DNA of 64,000 nt, taken from Owenia fusiformis (taxonomy: Eukaryota > Annelida > Polychaeta > Sabellida > Oweniidae). Of the stretch, positions 33,001 through 45,662 are shown piece by piece (positions within the stretch are counted from its first letter, which is position 1; every line of letters begins with the position of its first letter). The notes below the pieces were generated by a model, which did not search any database, was not told the origin of the DNA, and worked only from the letters and a program-made list of their open reading frames with translations. The position numbers were made by a program, and so were the translations under genes. The stretch is from assembly GCA_903813345.2 (NCBI GenBank), contig CAIIXF020000005.1:17301375-17365374 (forward strand), written 5' to 3'.

Positions 33001-36000
33001 TTAGATTTGGGCGAAAATGGCCAAATTTCAGTCAAAATCCTCGGGACACAGGCCCTTTGTCTTAGATTTAGTCAATGATGCAACTCTTAGTAGAAGGTGT
33101 GCCATATAGGGAATGAAAGCTGTTTGTCAGACGTATCATTTTCTTCAATAAACTCAGAGATAGTCAGGTTAGATTTGTGACGTCACAGTGGCAAAGTTAG
33201 ACCAGCATATTTAGACGTATTTGGGGTAGGGCAAATTAACCCTTTCTAGCCTAAATGGATAAATTTTTCACATATTCAGTCAGTTCCGACGTTTTTATGC
33301 ATTTTTGAACTAGAAATGATATTTTCTGCCAAAAAAAGTTGCAGAGACAAAAATCAGTGTGATGTCATAACACATTAATATGAGGCCTAAAATTGTCTGC
33401 TAGTTGGCCAGAGACCAATATTCTAGCAGATTTTGAGAACAGAATCGATTTTTTCGTTCTGCGTAGGGCAAACAATGATTTGAAATCACTTTCAACCATT
33501 CTGTGAGTATAAGAATGGTCATAAGAGGCCCGTGGAGGGTCTGGAATGAAAGAAAGCCCTCTGAAATTCCGTCAAAATTGCAGGTTATTTCTTCATTTTT
33601 TGCTAAAATTACATGATTTTCAGGGCCCATATCTCAGTGAAATTGCTACAATGTAGCGATTTTTCATTTTTACAGGCTAGATACACGTGTCAGGTCGACA
33701 GAAACAGTAAGCATGTGTGATTTTCAAATTGCTACATTGTAGCAATATTTATTTCAAAATACAGGTGTGAGGGAAACTGCAATTTAGTTAGATTTGGGCG
33801 AAAATGGCCAAATTTCAGTCAAAATCCTCGGGACACAGGCCCTTTGTCTTAGATTTAGTCAATGATGCAACTCTTAGTAGAAGGTGTGCCATATAGGGAA
33901 TGAAAGCTGTTTGTCAGACGTATCATTTTCTTCAATAAACTCAGAGATAGTCAGGTTAGATTTGTGACGTCACAGTGGCAAAGTTAGACCAGCATATTTA
34001 GACGTATTTGGGGTAGGGCAAATTAACCCTTTCTAGCCTAAATGGATAAATTTTTCACATATTCAGTCAGTTCCGACGTTTTTATGCATTTTTGAACTAG
34101 AAATGATATTTTCTGCCAAAAAAAGTTGCAGAGACAAAAATCAGTGTGATGTCATAACACATTAATATGAGGCCTAAAATTGTCTGCTAGTTGGCCAGAG
34201 ACCAATATTCTAGCAGATTTTGAGAACAGAATCGATTTTTTCGTTCTGCGTAGGGCAAACAATGATTTGAAATCACTTTCAACCATTCTGTGAGTATAAG
34301 AATGGTCATAAGAGGCCCGTGGAGGGTCTGGAATGAAAGAAAGCCCTCTGAAATTCCGTCAAAATTGCAGGTTATTTCTTCATTTTTTGCTAAAATTACA
34401 TGATTTTCAGGGCCCATATCTCAGTGAAATTGCTACAATGTAGCGATTTTTCATTTTTACAGGCTAGATACACGTGTCAGGTCGACAGAAACAGTAAGCA
34501 TGTGTGATTTTCAAATTGCTACATTGTAGCAATATTTATTTCAAAATACAGGTGTGAGGGAAACTGCAATTTAGTTAGATTTGGGCGAAAATGGCCAAAT
34601 TTCAGTCAAAATCCTCGGGACACAGGCCCTTTGTCTTAGATTTAGTCAATGATGCAACTCTTAGTAGAAGGTGTGCCATATAGGGAATGAAAGCTGTTTG
34701 TCAGACGTATCATTTTCTTCAATAAACTCAGAGATAGTCAGGTTAGATTTGTGACGTCACAGTGGCAAAGTTAGACCAGCATATTTAGACGTATTTGGGG
34801 TAGGGCAAATTAACCCTTTCTAGCCTAAATGGATAAATTTTTCACATATTCAGTCAGTTCCGACGTTTTTATGCATTTTTGAACTAGAAATGATATTTTC
34901 TGCCAAAAAAAGTTGCAGAGACAAAAATCAGTGTGATGTCATAACACATTAATATGAGGCCTAAAATTGTCTGCTAGTTGGCCAGAGACCAATATTCTAG
35001 CAGATTTTGAGAACAGAATCGATTTTTTCGTTCTGCGTAGGGCAAACAATGATTTGAAATCACTTTCAACCATTCTGTGAGTATAAGAATGGTCATAAGA
35101 GGCCCGTGGAGGGTCTGGAATGAAAGAAAGCCCTCTGAAATTCCGTCAAAATTGCAGGTTATTTCTTCATTTTTTGCTAAAATTACATGATTTTCAGGGC
35201 CCATATCTCAGTGAAATTGCTACAATGTAGCGATTTTTCATTTTTACAGGCTAGATACACGTGTCAGGTCGACAGAAACAGTAAGCATGTGTGATTTTCA
35301 AATTGCTACATTGTAGCAATATTTATTTCAAAATACAGGTGTGAGGGAAACTGCAATTTAGTTAGATTTGGGCGAAAATGGCCAAATTTCAGTCAAAATC
35401 CTCGGGACACAGGCCCTTTGTCTTAGATTTAGTCAATGATGCAACTCTTAGTAGAAGGTGTGCCATATAGGGAATGAAAGCTGTTTGTCAGACGTATCAT
35501 TTTCTTCAATAAACTCAGAGATAGTCAGGTTAGATTTGTGACGTCACAGTGGCAAAGTTAGACCAGCATATTTAGACGTATTTGGGGTAGGGCAAATTAA
35601 CCCTTTCTAGCCTAAATGGATAAATTTTTCACATATTCAGTCAGTTCCGACGTTTTTATGCATTTTTGAACTAGAAATGATATTTTCTGCCAAAAAAAGT
35701 TGCAGAGACAAAAATCAGTGTGATGTCATAACACATTAAGGTATGAGGTTCCATATCCATCCGCCAAAAGGTATGACCCCTATATAGTCCATTTAAAAAC
35801 TTGTGGTTTTGTTCTAAATAACGCCATAGTTGGCTTCAAGGGTACCTAGTATGCCACTATTTGGTATCAAAATAAAGAGGAGGAGTTCAACTTTCATTTG
35901 AATTACGAAAATAGCGATGTAGGTCAAAAATAGTTCCGACGTGAGCATGTTTATTACGCGTTTGCCCATCATATCAGAATTGAGGAAGTGGTAGCAAACG

Positions 36001-39000
36001 CGAGTCACAATAAATGGACGCTGATATCTCAAAAAGTAACCTGACTCCCTATAATTTGATGTAGATCAATCGAACCCCTATATGAACAGGTACATTTTGA
36101 TATATAACACTATGGGGGGTAAGCGTTTTATAGTTGGTCACGAACGCCATATGTGCAAAGTATTGTTATGAATTTTCGAATTTGGTGTTGGATTACGGTA
36201 CTCATACCTTAATATGAGGCCTAAAATTGTCTGCTAGTTGGCCAGAGACCAATATTCTAGCAGATTTTGAGAACAGAATCGATTTTTTCGTTCTGCGTAG
36301 GGCAAACAATGATTTGAAATCACTTTCAACCATTCTGTGAGTATAAGAATGGTCATAAGAGGCCCGTGGAGGGTCTGGAATGAAAGAAAGCCCTCTGAAA
36401 TTCCGTCAAAATTGCAGGTTATTTCTTCATTTTTTGCTAAAATTACATGATTTTCAGGGCCCATATCTCAGTGAAATTGCTACAATGTAGCGATTTTTCA
36501 TTTTTACAGGCTAGATACACGTGTCAGGTCGACAGAAACAGTAAGCATGTGTGATTTTCAAATTGCTACATTGTAGCAATATTTATTTCAAAATACAGGT
36601 GTGAGGGAAACTGCAATTTAGTTAGATTTGGGCGAAAATGGCCAAATTTCAGTCAAAATCCTCGGGACACAGGCCCTTTGTCTTAGATTTAGTCAATGAT
36701 GCAACTCTTAGTAGAAGGTGTGCCATATAGGGAATGAAAGCTGTTTGTCAGACGTATCATTTTCTTCAATAAACTCAGAGATAGTCAGGTTAGATTTGTG
36801 ACGTCACAGTGGCAAAGTTAGACCAGCATATTTAGACGTATTTGGGGTAGGGCAAATTAACCCTTTCTAGCCTAAATGGATAAATTTTTCACATATTCAG
36901 TCAGTTCCGACGTTTTTATGCATTTTTGAACTAGAAATGATATTTTCTGCCAAAAAAAGTTGCAGAGACAAAAATCAGTGTGATGTCATAACACATTAAT
37001 ATGAGGCCTAAAATTGTCTGCTAGTTGGCCAGAGACCAATATTCTAGCAGATTTTGAGAACAGAATCGATTTTTTCGTTCTGCGTAGGGCAAACAATGAT
37101 TTGAAATCACTTTCAACCATTCTGTGAGTATAAGAATGGTCATAAGAGGCCCGTGGAGGGTCTGGAATGAAAGAAAGCCCTCTGAAATTCCGTCAAAATT
37201 GCAGGTTATTTCTTCATTTTTTGCTAAAATTACATGATTTTCAGGGCCCATATCTCAGTGAAATTGCTACAATGTAGCGATTTTTCATTTTTACAGGCTA
37301 GATACACGTGTCAGGTCGACAGAAACAGTAAGCATGTGTGATTTTCAAATTGCTACATTGTAGCAATATTTATTTCAAAATACAGGTGTGAGGGAAACTG
37401 CAATTTAGTTAGATTTGGGCGAAAATGGCCAAATTTCAGTCAAAATCCTCGGGACACAGGCCCTTTGTCTTAGATTTAGTCAATGATGCAACTCTTAGTA
37501 GAAGGTGTGCCATATAGGGAATGAAAGCTGTTTGTCAGACGTATCATTTTCTTCAATAAACTCAGAGATAGTCAGGTTAGATTTGTGACGTCACAGTGGC
37601 AAAGTTAGACCAGCATATTTAGACGTATTTGGGGTAGGGCAAATTAACCCTTTCTAGCCTAAATGGATAAATTTTTCACATATTCAGTCAGTTCCGACGT
37701 TTTTATGCATTTTTGAACTAGAAATGATATTTTCTGCCAAAAAAAGTTGCAGAGACAAAAATCAGTGTGATGTCATAACACATTAATATGAGGCCTAAAA
37801 TTGTCTGCTAGTTGGCCAGAGACCAATATTCTAGCAGATTTTGAGAACAGAATCGATTTTTTCGTTCTGCGTAGGGCAAACAATGATTTGAAATCACTTT
37901 CAACCATTCTGTGAGTATAAGAATGGTCATAAGAGGCCCGTGGAGGGTCTGGAATGAAAGAAAGCCCTCTGAAATTCCGTCAAAATTGCAGGTTATTTCT
38001 TCATTTTTTGCTAAAATTACATGATTTTCAGGGCCCATATCTCAGTGAAATTGCTACAATGTAGCGATTTTTCATTTTTACAGGCTAGATACACGTGTCA
38101 GGTCGACAGAAACAGTAAGCATGTGTGATTTTCAAATTGCTACATTGTAGCAATATTTATTTCAAAATACAGGTGTGAGGGAAACTGCAATTTAGTTAGA
38201 TTTGGGCGAAAATGGCCAAATTTCAGTCAAAATCCTCGGGACACAGGCCCTTTGTCTTAGATTTAGTCAATGATGCAACTCTTAGTAGAAGGTGTGCCAT
38301 ATAGGGAATGAAAGCTGTTTGTCAGACGTATCATTTTCTTCAATAAACTCAGAGATAGTCAGGTTAGATTTGTGACGTCACAGTGGCAAAGTTAGACCAG
38401 CATATTTAGACGTATTTGGGGTAGGGCAAATTAACCCTTTCTAGCCTAAATGGATAAATTTTTCACATATTCAGTCAGTTCCGACGTTTTTATGCATTTT
38501 TGAACTAGAAATGATATTTTCTGCCAAAAAAAGTTGCAGAGACAAAAATCAGTGTGATGTCATAACACATTAAGGTATGAGGTTCCATATCCATCCGCCA
38601 AAAGGTATGACCCCTATATAGTCCATTTAAAAACTTGTGGTTTTGTTCTAAATAACGCCATAGTTGGCTTCAAGGGTACCTAGTATGCCACTATTTGGTA
38701 TCAAAATAAAGAGGAGGAGTTCAACTTTCATTTGAATTACGAAAATAGCGATGTAGGTCAAAAATAGTTCCGACGTGAGCATGTTTATTACGCGTTTGCC
38801 CATCATATCAGAATTGAGGAAGTGGTAGCAAACGCGAGTCACAATAAATGGACGCTGATATCTCAAAAAGTAACCTGACTCCCTATAATTTGATGTAGAT
38901 CAATCGAACCCCTATATGAACAGGTACATTTTGATATATAACACTATGGGGGGTAAGCGTTTTATAGTTGGTCACGAACGCCATATGTGCAAAGTATTGT

Positions 39001-42000
39001 TATGAATTTTCGAATTTGGTGTTGGATTACGGTACTCATACCTTAATATGAGGCCTAAAATTGTCTGCTAGTTGGCCAGAGACCAATATTCTAGCAGATT
39101 TTGAGAACAGAATCGATTTTTTCGTTCTGCGTAGGGCAAACAATGATTTGAAATCACTTTCAACCATTCTGTGAGTATAAGAATGGTCATAAGAGGCCCG
39201 TGGAGGGTCTGGAATGAAAGAAAGCCCTCTGAAATTCCGTCAAAATTGCAGGTTATTTCTTCATTTTTTGCTAAAATTACATGATTTTCAGGGCCCATAT
39301 CTCAGTGAAATTGCTACAATGTAGCGATTTTTCATTTTTACAGGCTAGATACACGTGTCAGGTCGACAGAAACAGTAAGCATGTGTGATTTTCAAATTGC
39401 TACATTGTAGCAATATTTATTTCAAAATACAGGTGTGAGGGAAACTGCAATTTAGTTAGATTTGGGCGAAAATGGCCAAATTTCAGTCAAAATCCTCGGG
39501 ACACAGGCCCTTTGTCTTAGATTTAGTCAATGATGCAACTCTTAGTAGAAGGTGTGCCATATAGGGAATGAAAGCTGTTTGTCAGACGTATCATTTTCTT
39601 CAATAAACTCAGAGATAGTCAGGTTAGATTTGTGACGTCACAGTGGCAAAGTTAGACCAGCATATTTAGACGTATTTGGGGTAGGGCAAATTAACCCTTT
39701 CTAGCCTAAATGGATAAATTTTTCACATATTCAGTCAGTTCCGACGTTTTTATGCATTTTTGAACTAGAAATGATATTTTCTGCCAAAAAAAGTTGCAGA
39801 GACAAAAATCAGTGTGATGTCATAACACATTAATATGAGGCCTAAAATTGTCTGCTAGTTGGCCAGAGACCAATATTCTAGCAGATTTTGAGAACAGAAT
39901 CGATTTTTTCGTTCTGCGTAGGGCAAACAATGATTTGAAATCACTTTCAACCATTCTGTGAGTATAAGAATGGTCATAAGAGGCCCGTGGAGGGTCTGGA
40001 ATGAAAGAAAGCCCTCTGAAATTCCGTCAAAATTGCAGGTTATTTCTTCATTTTTTGCTAAAATTACATGATTTTCAGGGCCCATATCTCAGTGAAATTG
40101 CTACAATGTAGCGATTTTTCATTTTTACAGGCTAGATACACGTGTCAGGTCGACAGAAACAGTAAGCATGTGTGATTTTCAAATTGCTACATTGTAGCAA
40201 TATTTATTTCAAAATACAGGTGTGAGGGAAACTGCAATTTAGTTAGATTTGGGCGAAAATGGCCAAATTTCAGTCAAAATCCTCGGGACACAGGCCCTTT
40301 GTCTTAGATTTAGTCAATGATGCAACTCTTAGTAGAAGGTGTGCCATATAGGGAATGAAAGCTGTTTGTCAGACGTATCATTTTCTTCAATAAACTCAGA
40401 GATAGTCAGGTTAGATTTGTGACGTCACAGTGGCAAAGTTAGACCAGCATATTTAGACGTATTTGGGGTAGGGCAAATTAACCCTTTCTAGCCTAAATGG
40501 ATAAATTTTTCACATATTCAGTCAGTTCCGACGTTTTTATGCATTTTTGAACTAGAAATGATATTTTCTGCCAAAAAAAGTTGCAGAGACAAAAATCAGT
40601 GTGATGTCATAACACATTAAGGTATGAGGTTCCATATCCATCCGCCAAAAGGTATGACCCCTATATAGTCCATTTAAAAACTTGTGGTTTTGTTCTAAAT
40701 AACGCCATAGTTGGCTTCAAGGGTACCTAGTATGCCACTATTTGGTATCAAAATAAAGAGGAGGAGTTCAACTTTCATTTGAATTACGAAAATAGCGATG
40801 TAGGTCAAAAATAGTTCCGACGTGAGCATGTTTATTACGCGTTTGCCCATCATATCAGAATTGAGGAAGTGGTAGCAAACGCGAGTCACAATAAATGGAC
40901 GCTGATATCTCAAAAAGTAACCTGACTCCCTATAATTTGATGTAGATCAATCGAACCCCTATATGAACAGGTACATTTTGATATATAACACTATGGGGGG
41001 TAAGCGTTTTATAGTTGGTCACGAACGCCATATGTGCAAAGTATTGTTATGAATTTTCGAATTTGGTGTTGGATTACGGTAGTCATACCTTAATATGAGG
41101 CCTAAAATTGTCTGCTAGTTGGCCAGAGACCAATATTCTAGCAGATTTTGAGAACATAATCGATTTTTTCGTTCTGCGTAGGGCAAACAATGATTTGAAA
41201 TCACTTTCAACCATTCTGTGAGTATAAGAATGGTCATAAGAGGCCCGTGGAGGGTCTGGAATGAAAGAAAGCCCTCTGAAATTCCGTCAAAATTGCAGGT
41301 TATTTCTTCATTTTTTGCTAAAATTACATGATTTTCAGGGCCCATATCTCAGTGAAATTGCTACAATGTAGCGATTTTTCATTTTTACAGGCTAGATACA
41401 CGTGTCAGGTCGACAGAAACAGTAAGCATGTGTGATTTTCAAATTGCTACATTGTAGCAATATTTATTTCAAAATACAGGTGTGAGGGAAACTGCAATTT
41501 AGTTAGATTTGGGCGAAAATGGCCAAATTTCAGTCAAAATCCTCGGGACACAGGCCCTTTGTCTTAGATTTAGTCAATGATGCAACTCTTAGTAGAAGGT
41601 GTGCCATATAGGGAATGAAAGCTGTTTGTCAGACGTATCATTTTCTTCAATAAACTCAGAGATAGTCAGGTTAGATTTGTGACGTCACAGTGGCAAAGTT
41701 AGACCAGCATATTTAGACGTATTTGGGGTAGGGCAAATTAACCCTTTCTAGCCTAAATGGATAAATTTTTCACATATTCAGTCAGTTCCGACGTTTTTAT
41801 GCATTTTTGAACTAGAAATGATATTTTCTGCCAAAAAAAGTTGCAGAGACAAAAATCAGTGTGATGTCATAACACATTAAGGTATGAGGTTCCATATCCA
41901 TCCGCCAAAAGGTATGACCCCTATATAGTCCATTTAAAAACTTGTGGTTTTGTTCTAAATAACGCCATAGTTGGCTTCAAGGGTACCTAGTATGCCACTA

Positions 42001-43582
42001 TTTGGTATCAAAATAAAGAGGAGGAGTTCAACTTTCATTTGAATTACGAAAATAGCGATGTAGGTCAAAAATAGTTCCGACGTGAGCATGTTTATTACGC
42101 GTTTGCCCATCATATCAGAATTGAGGAAGTGGTAGCAAACGCGAGTCACAATAAATGGACGCTGATATCTCAAAAAGTAACCTGACTCCCTATAATTTGA
42201 TGTAGATCAATCGAACCCCTATATGAACAGGTACATTTTGATATATAACACTATGGGGGGTAAGCGTTTTATAGTTGGTCACGAACGCCATATGTGCAAA
42301 GTATTGTTATGAATTTTCGAATTTGGTGTTGGATTACGGTACTCATGCTAGTTGGCCAGAGACCAATATTCTAGCAGATTTTGAGAACAGAATCGATTTT
42401 TTCGTTCTGCGTAGGGCAAACAATGATTTGAAATCACTTTCAACCATTCTGTGAGTATAAGAATGGTCATAATAGGCCCGTGGAGGGTCTGGAATGAAAG
42501 AAAGCCCTCTGAAATTCCGTCAAAATTGCAGGTTATTTCTTCATTTTTTGCTAAAATTACATGATTTTCAGGGCCCATATCTCAGTGAAATTGCTACAAT
42601 GTAGCGATTTTTCATTTTTACAGGCTAGATACACGTGTCAGGTCGACAGAAACAGTAAGCATGTGTGATTTTCAAATTGCTACATTGTAGCAATATTTAT
42701 TTCAAAATACAGGTGTGAGGGAAACTGCAATTTAGTTAGATTTGGGCGAAAATGGCCAAATTTCAGTCAAAATCCTCGGGACACAGGCCCTTTGTCTTAG
42801 ATTTAGTCAATGATGCAACTCTTAGTAGAAGGTGTGCCATATAGGGAATGAAAGCTGTTTGTCAGACGTATCATTTTCTTCAATAAACTCAGAGATAGTC
42901 AGGTTAGATTTGTGACGTCACAGTGGCAAAGTTAGACCAGCATATTTAGACGTATTTGGGGTAGGGCAAATTAACCCTTTCTAGCCTAAATGGATAAATT
43001 TTTCACATATTCAGTCAGTTCCGACGTTTTTATGCATTTTTGAACTAGAAATGATATTTTCTGCCAAAAAAAGTTGCAGAGACAAAAATCAGTGTGATGT
43101 CATAACACATTAAGGTATGAGGTTCCATATCCATCCGCCAAAAGGTATGACCCCTATATAGTCCATTTAAAAACTTGTGGTTTTGTTCTAAATAACGCCA
43201 TAGTTGGCTTCAAGGGTACCTAGTATGCCACTATTTGGTATCAAAATAAAGAGGAGGAGTTCAACTTTCATTTGAATTACGAAAATAGCGATGTAGGTCA
43301 AAAATAGTTCCGACGTGAGCATGTTTATTACGCGTTTGCCCATCATATCAGAATTGAGGAAGTGGTAGCAAACGCGAGTCACAATAAATGGACGCTGATA
43401 TCTCAAAAAGTAACCCGACTCCCTATAATTTGATGTAGATCAATCGAACCCCTATATGAACAGGTACATTTTGATATATAACACTATGGGGGGTAAGCGT
43501 TTTATAGTTGGTCACGAACGCCATATGTGCAAAGTATTGTTATGAATTTTCGAATTTGGTGTTGGATTACGGTACTCATACC

Positions 43583-43586
43583 TTAT
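43583..43586 (+). repeat. TTAT at the right edge of the array (possible target-site duplication)
   Basis: The last B module ends CTCATACC and is followed by TTATTTCATGAATG. Together with TTAT at 18572-18575 this forms a 4-bp direct repeat around the whole array. Confidence 0.6.
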
Positions 43587-45662
43587 TTCATGAATGCACG
43601 TCCCCATTTTGTCCATTCATGAACCGGCCGGTTAGTACTACAATAGAAATCTCTACTCAAAATACTCTACTCGAGTGTACGACATTTCGGTTTTTCTTAC
43701 AGATAATACTTTCATTCCAAATTTATTACATTAAGGCGATTTGGTTGACTTTTATTAAACCATGGACTTCTAATCAGATTAGAAGTCCATGATTAAACAG
43801 CTGTCAACTCGAGGTATTTAAAAACGGAATAAATCCCGATGCCAGAATCTAGGGTACATGATATTTAGGAAATAGTTCTGATGGGTTAAATCACGGGAAA
43901 TGAAACAAAGTGCATGTTTGAAATTAATTGGAAAATATTTGAAAAATCATCATTCATTAGAGCTCTATGAAATCTGTTTGCTGTTAAACTGACCAATGTT
44001 CCAGAAATATTAGTTACGGTGTATCCGGTGTATTCATTAAATACGAAATGTAGCTTTGAAATCAAAGTGGAATCAGTGCAGAAAAATATTTGCCGACTGT
44101 CGGTAATCTACGTCTGGAAATTAATTGATATATATGTAATAACCGTGTTCTATCAAATACTTAGGCCAAGTGACGATCAGCTGATTTTGCTATTTGCACT
44201 TGCTCGCCGAGGATCGCTCCAAACGTAATTTGTTAATCTTGCCGATTCTATCGATCGAGCAAAAAGTCTAGACATATTCGTCCCATTACTTCCAAATTGT
44301 TACAGTTACATATTGAGAAATCAGAGGTTGAAGTTTAGGTCTTCATTACGTTTGAGTTGTAATTTTTAAAAACTTGTGTGTTCGTATGGGTAATCATGTG
44401 TACATATAGGCTTTGCAGAGCAAAAACCACTGATTGACAATAAATAAAACACATCTTTTTTATGGTTTCTTGTTTTTGAAATATCAAAATAACCCTGAAA
44501 ACTGAATTTTTATTCACTTCCATTTTGTTATTGTCTCGTATACCATTATTCTGCTCATCTTATTATACAGAATATGACTAGTGTACTCTTGCTCCATTTT
44601 GACTGATAAGGTACCTGGTGAGCTTGGACCATGTTTTTGCTTACAGTATTGCATTTTCCAATTGTAAACGTTAATTATAATGTGTAGTATATCATTTCAC
44701 ATTGATTTTGAAAATAATAGGGTCTAGTTTTTCAGCATCTGTGAATTATTGCCATTTATACCCCCTGGCTACTTTTATGAGGGGGTACTATGGCAATCAT
44801 CAATAATTTCTGTTATATGCCTTCAATCGCATTCATATTTCTCAACTAGTTGCTATGACAAGTTTGATCATGATTGGTCAAGTGGTTGTCATAACAACAC
44901 AACTTAAGTGCGAAAGATTGTAAATATTTTGGATAAATCCACTAGATCTTTAAAAGGTATTTATGACAACGGTAAAAAGGGTATAACAGGTCAATAATTG
45001 ATTAAGTTCACTGAATGAACTTTTTTTGTTACAAATAATGTCAAATCTGCTTTCTTTTGTTTGTAATACAGGTATGTTGTCATGATTTATGATATCCTTT
45101 GTTAATTACTTGCAAAGTATACCAGTAAGTGATCTTCCCATTATTTCCACATTGTCATAACTATTAGTCACATGATCAAAATTATGTATCTGATTGGCTC
45201 TGCTGCCTACCCAAACGGACATGACAAGGAGGGCCTACATTTTGCCTCATTTTTCACTTATTACAATGTGGCCCTGGATACTAGTATCTCCAAAGGGAGA
45301 TTAGATCCATTGAAATGGACCCCAGAAATGAGTTCCTCGTGAAAAGTTAAGGAAGATGGTATACTTACCCCAAAACCTGTAAAGAGTGAGTTATAACAAT
45401 GTGGCAATAAATGGACAATATTTACAGTCCTTAAATAAAGGGGTCGTCTCAACAGCCTAATATCATAGAAAATTATTTAGACTATGATGAGCTACGGTAT
45501 TCTTGGGGCTATTGTAATTAACACTTACATGTATATAATGTTATAAGAAGCTTACCCAGCTACGCCAATGTACGAGCATCGATATGGTTGCACCAAAATC
45601 ATAATGCACATTTTATGTTGAGGCAGAGGGCCATGGAGCAGCAAAAATGGAACAACTTCCGT
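43587..45662. other. Intergenic, nothing recognised except a short hairpin
   Basis: Unique-looking AT-rich sequence. A hairpin with two perfect 15-base arms (CATGGACTTCTAATC at 43761-43775 and its complement at 43777-43791) lies 180 bp right of the array. I see no gene. Confidence 0.5.

Larger units (their letters stand above)
18576..43582. repeat. 25-kb two-module satellite array (24 A + 13 B)
   Basis: The array is a string of A (783 bp) and B (469 bp) modules separated by single TTAA tetranucleotides. The order is BA BAAA BAA BAA BAA BA BAA BAAAA BAAA BAA BA BA B. B starts: 18576, 19837, 22671, 24718, 26765, 28812, 30072, 32119, 35740, 38574, 40621, 41881, 43114. A starts: 19049, 20310, 21097, 21884, 23144, 23931, 25191, 25978, 27238, 28025, 29285, 30545, 31332, 32592, 33379, 34166, 34953, 36213, 37000, 37787, 39047, 39834, 41094, 42347. 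The module lengths plus 36 junctions, one extra T and one 27-bp deletion add up exactly to 25,007 bp. Copies are almost identical, which implies recent amplification or active homogenisation. Nothing in it looks like a gene. Confidence 0.97.

Noticed and set aside
18576-43582. Array considered as CRISPR, rDNA or a tandem gene family
   Set aside because: The units are 469 and 783 bp without spacers, without rRNA-like sequence and without coding capacity, in a eukaryotic context.
18576-43582. Array considered as an assembly artefact
   Set aside because: The irregular module order, edge variants and exact arithmetic of module lengths argue for a real array. The exact copy number could still be misassembled and needs reads to confirm.
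43508-43792. 94-codon open frame across the right edge of the array
   Set aside because: It runs from module B into unique flank and has no domain; a chance frame.
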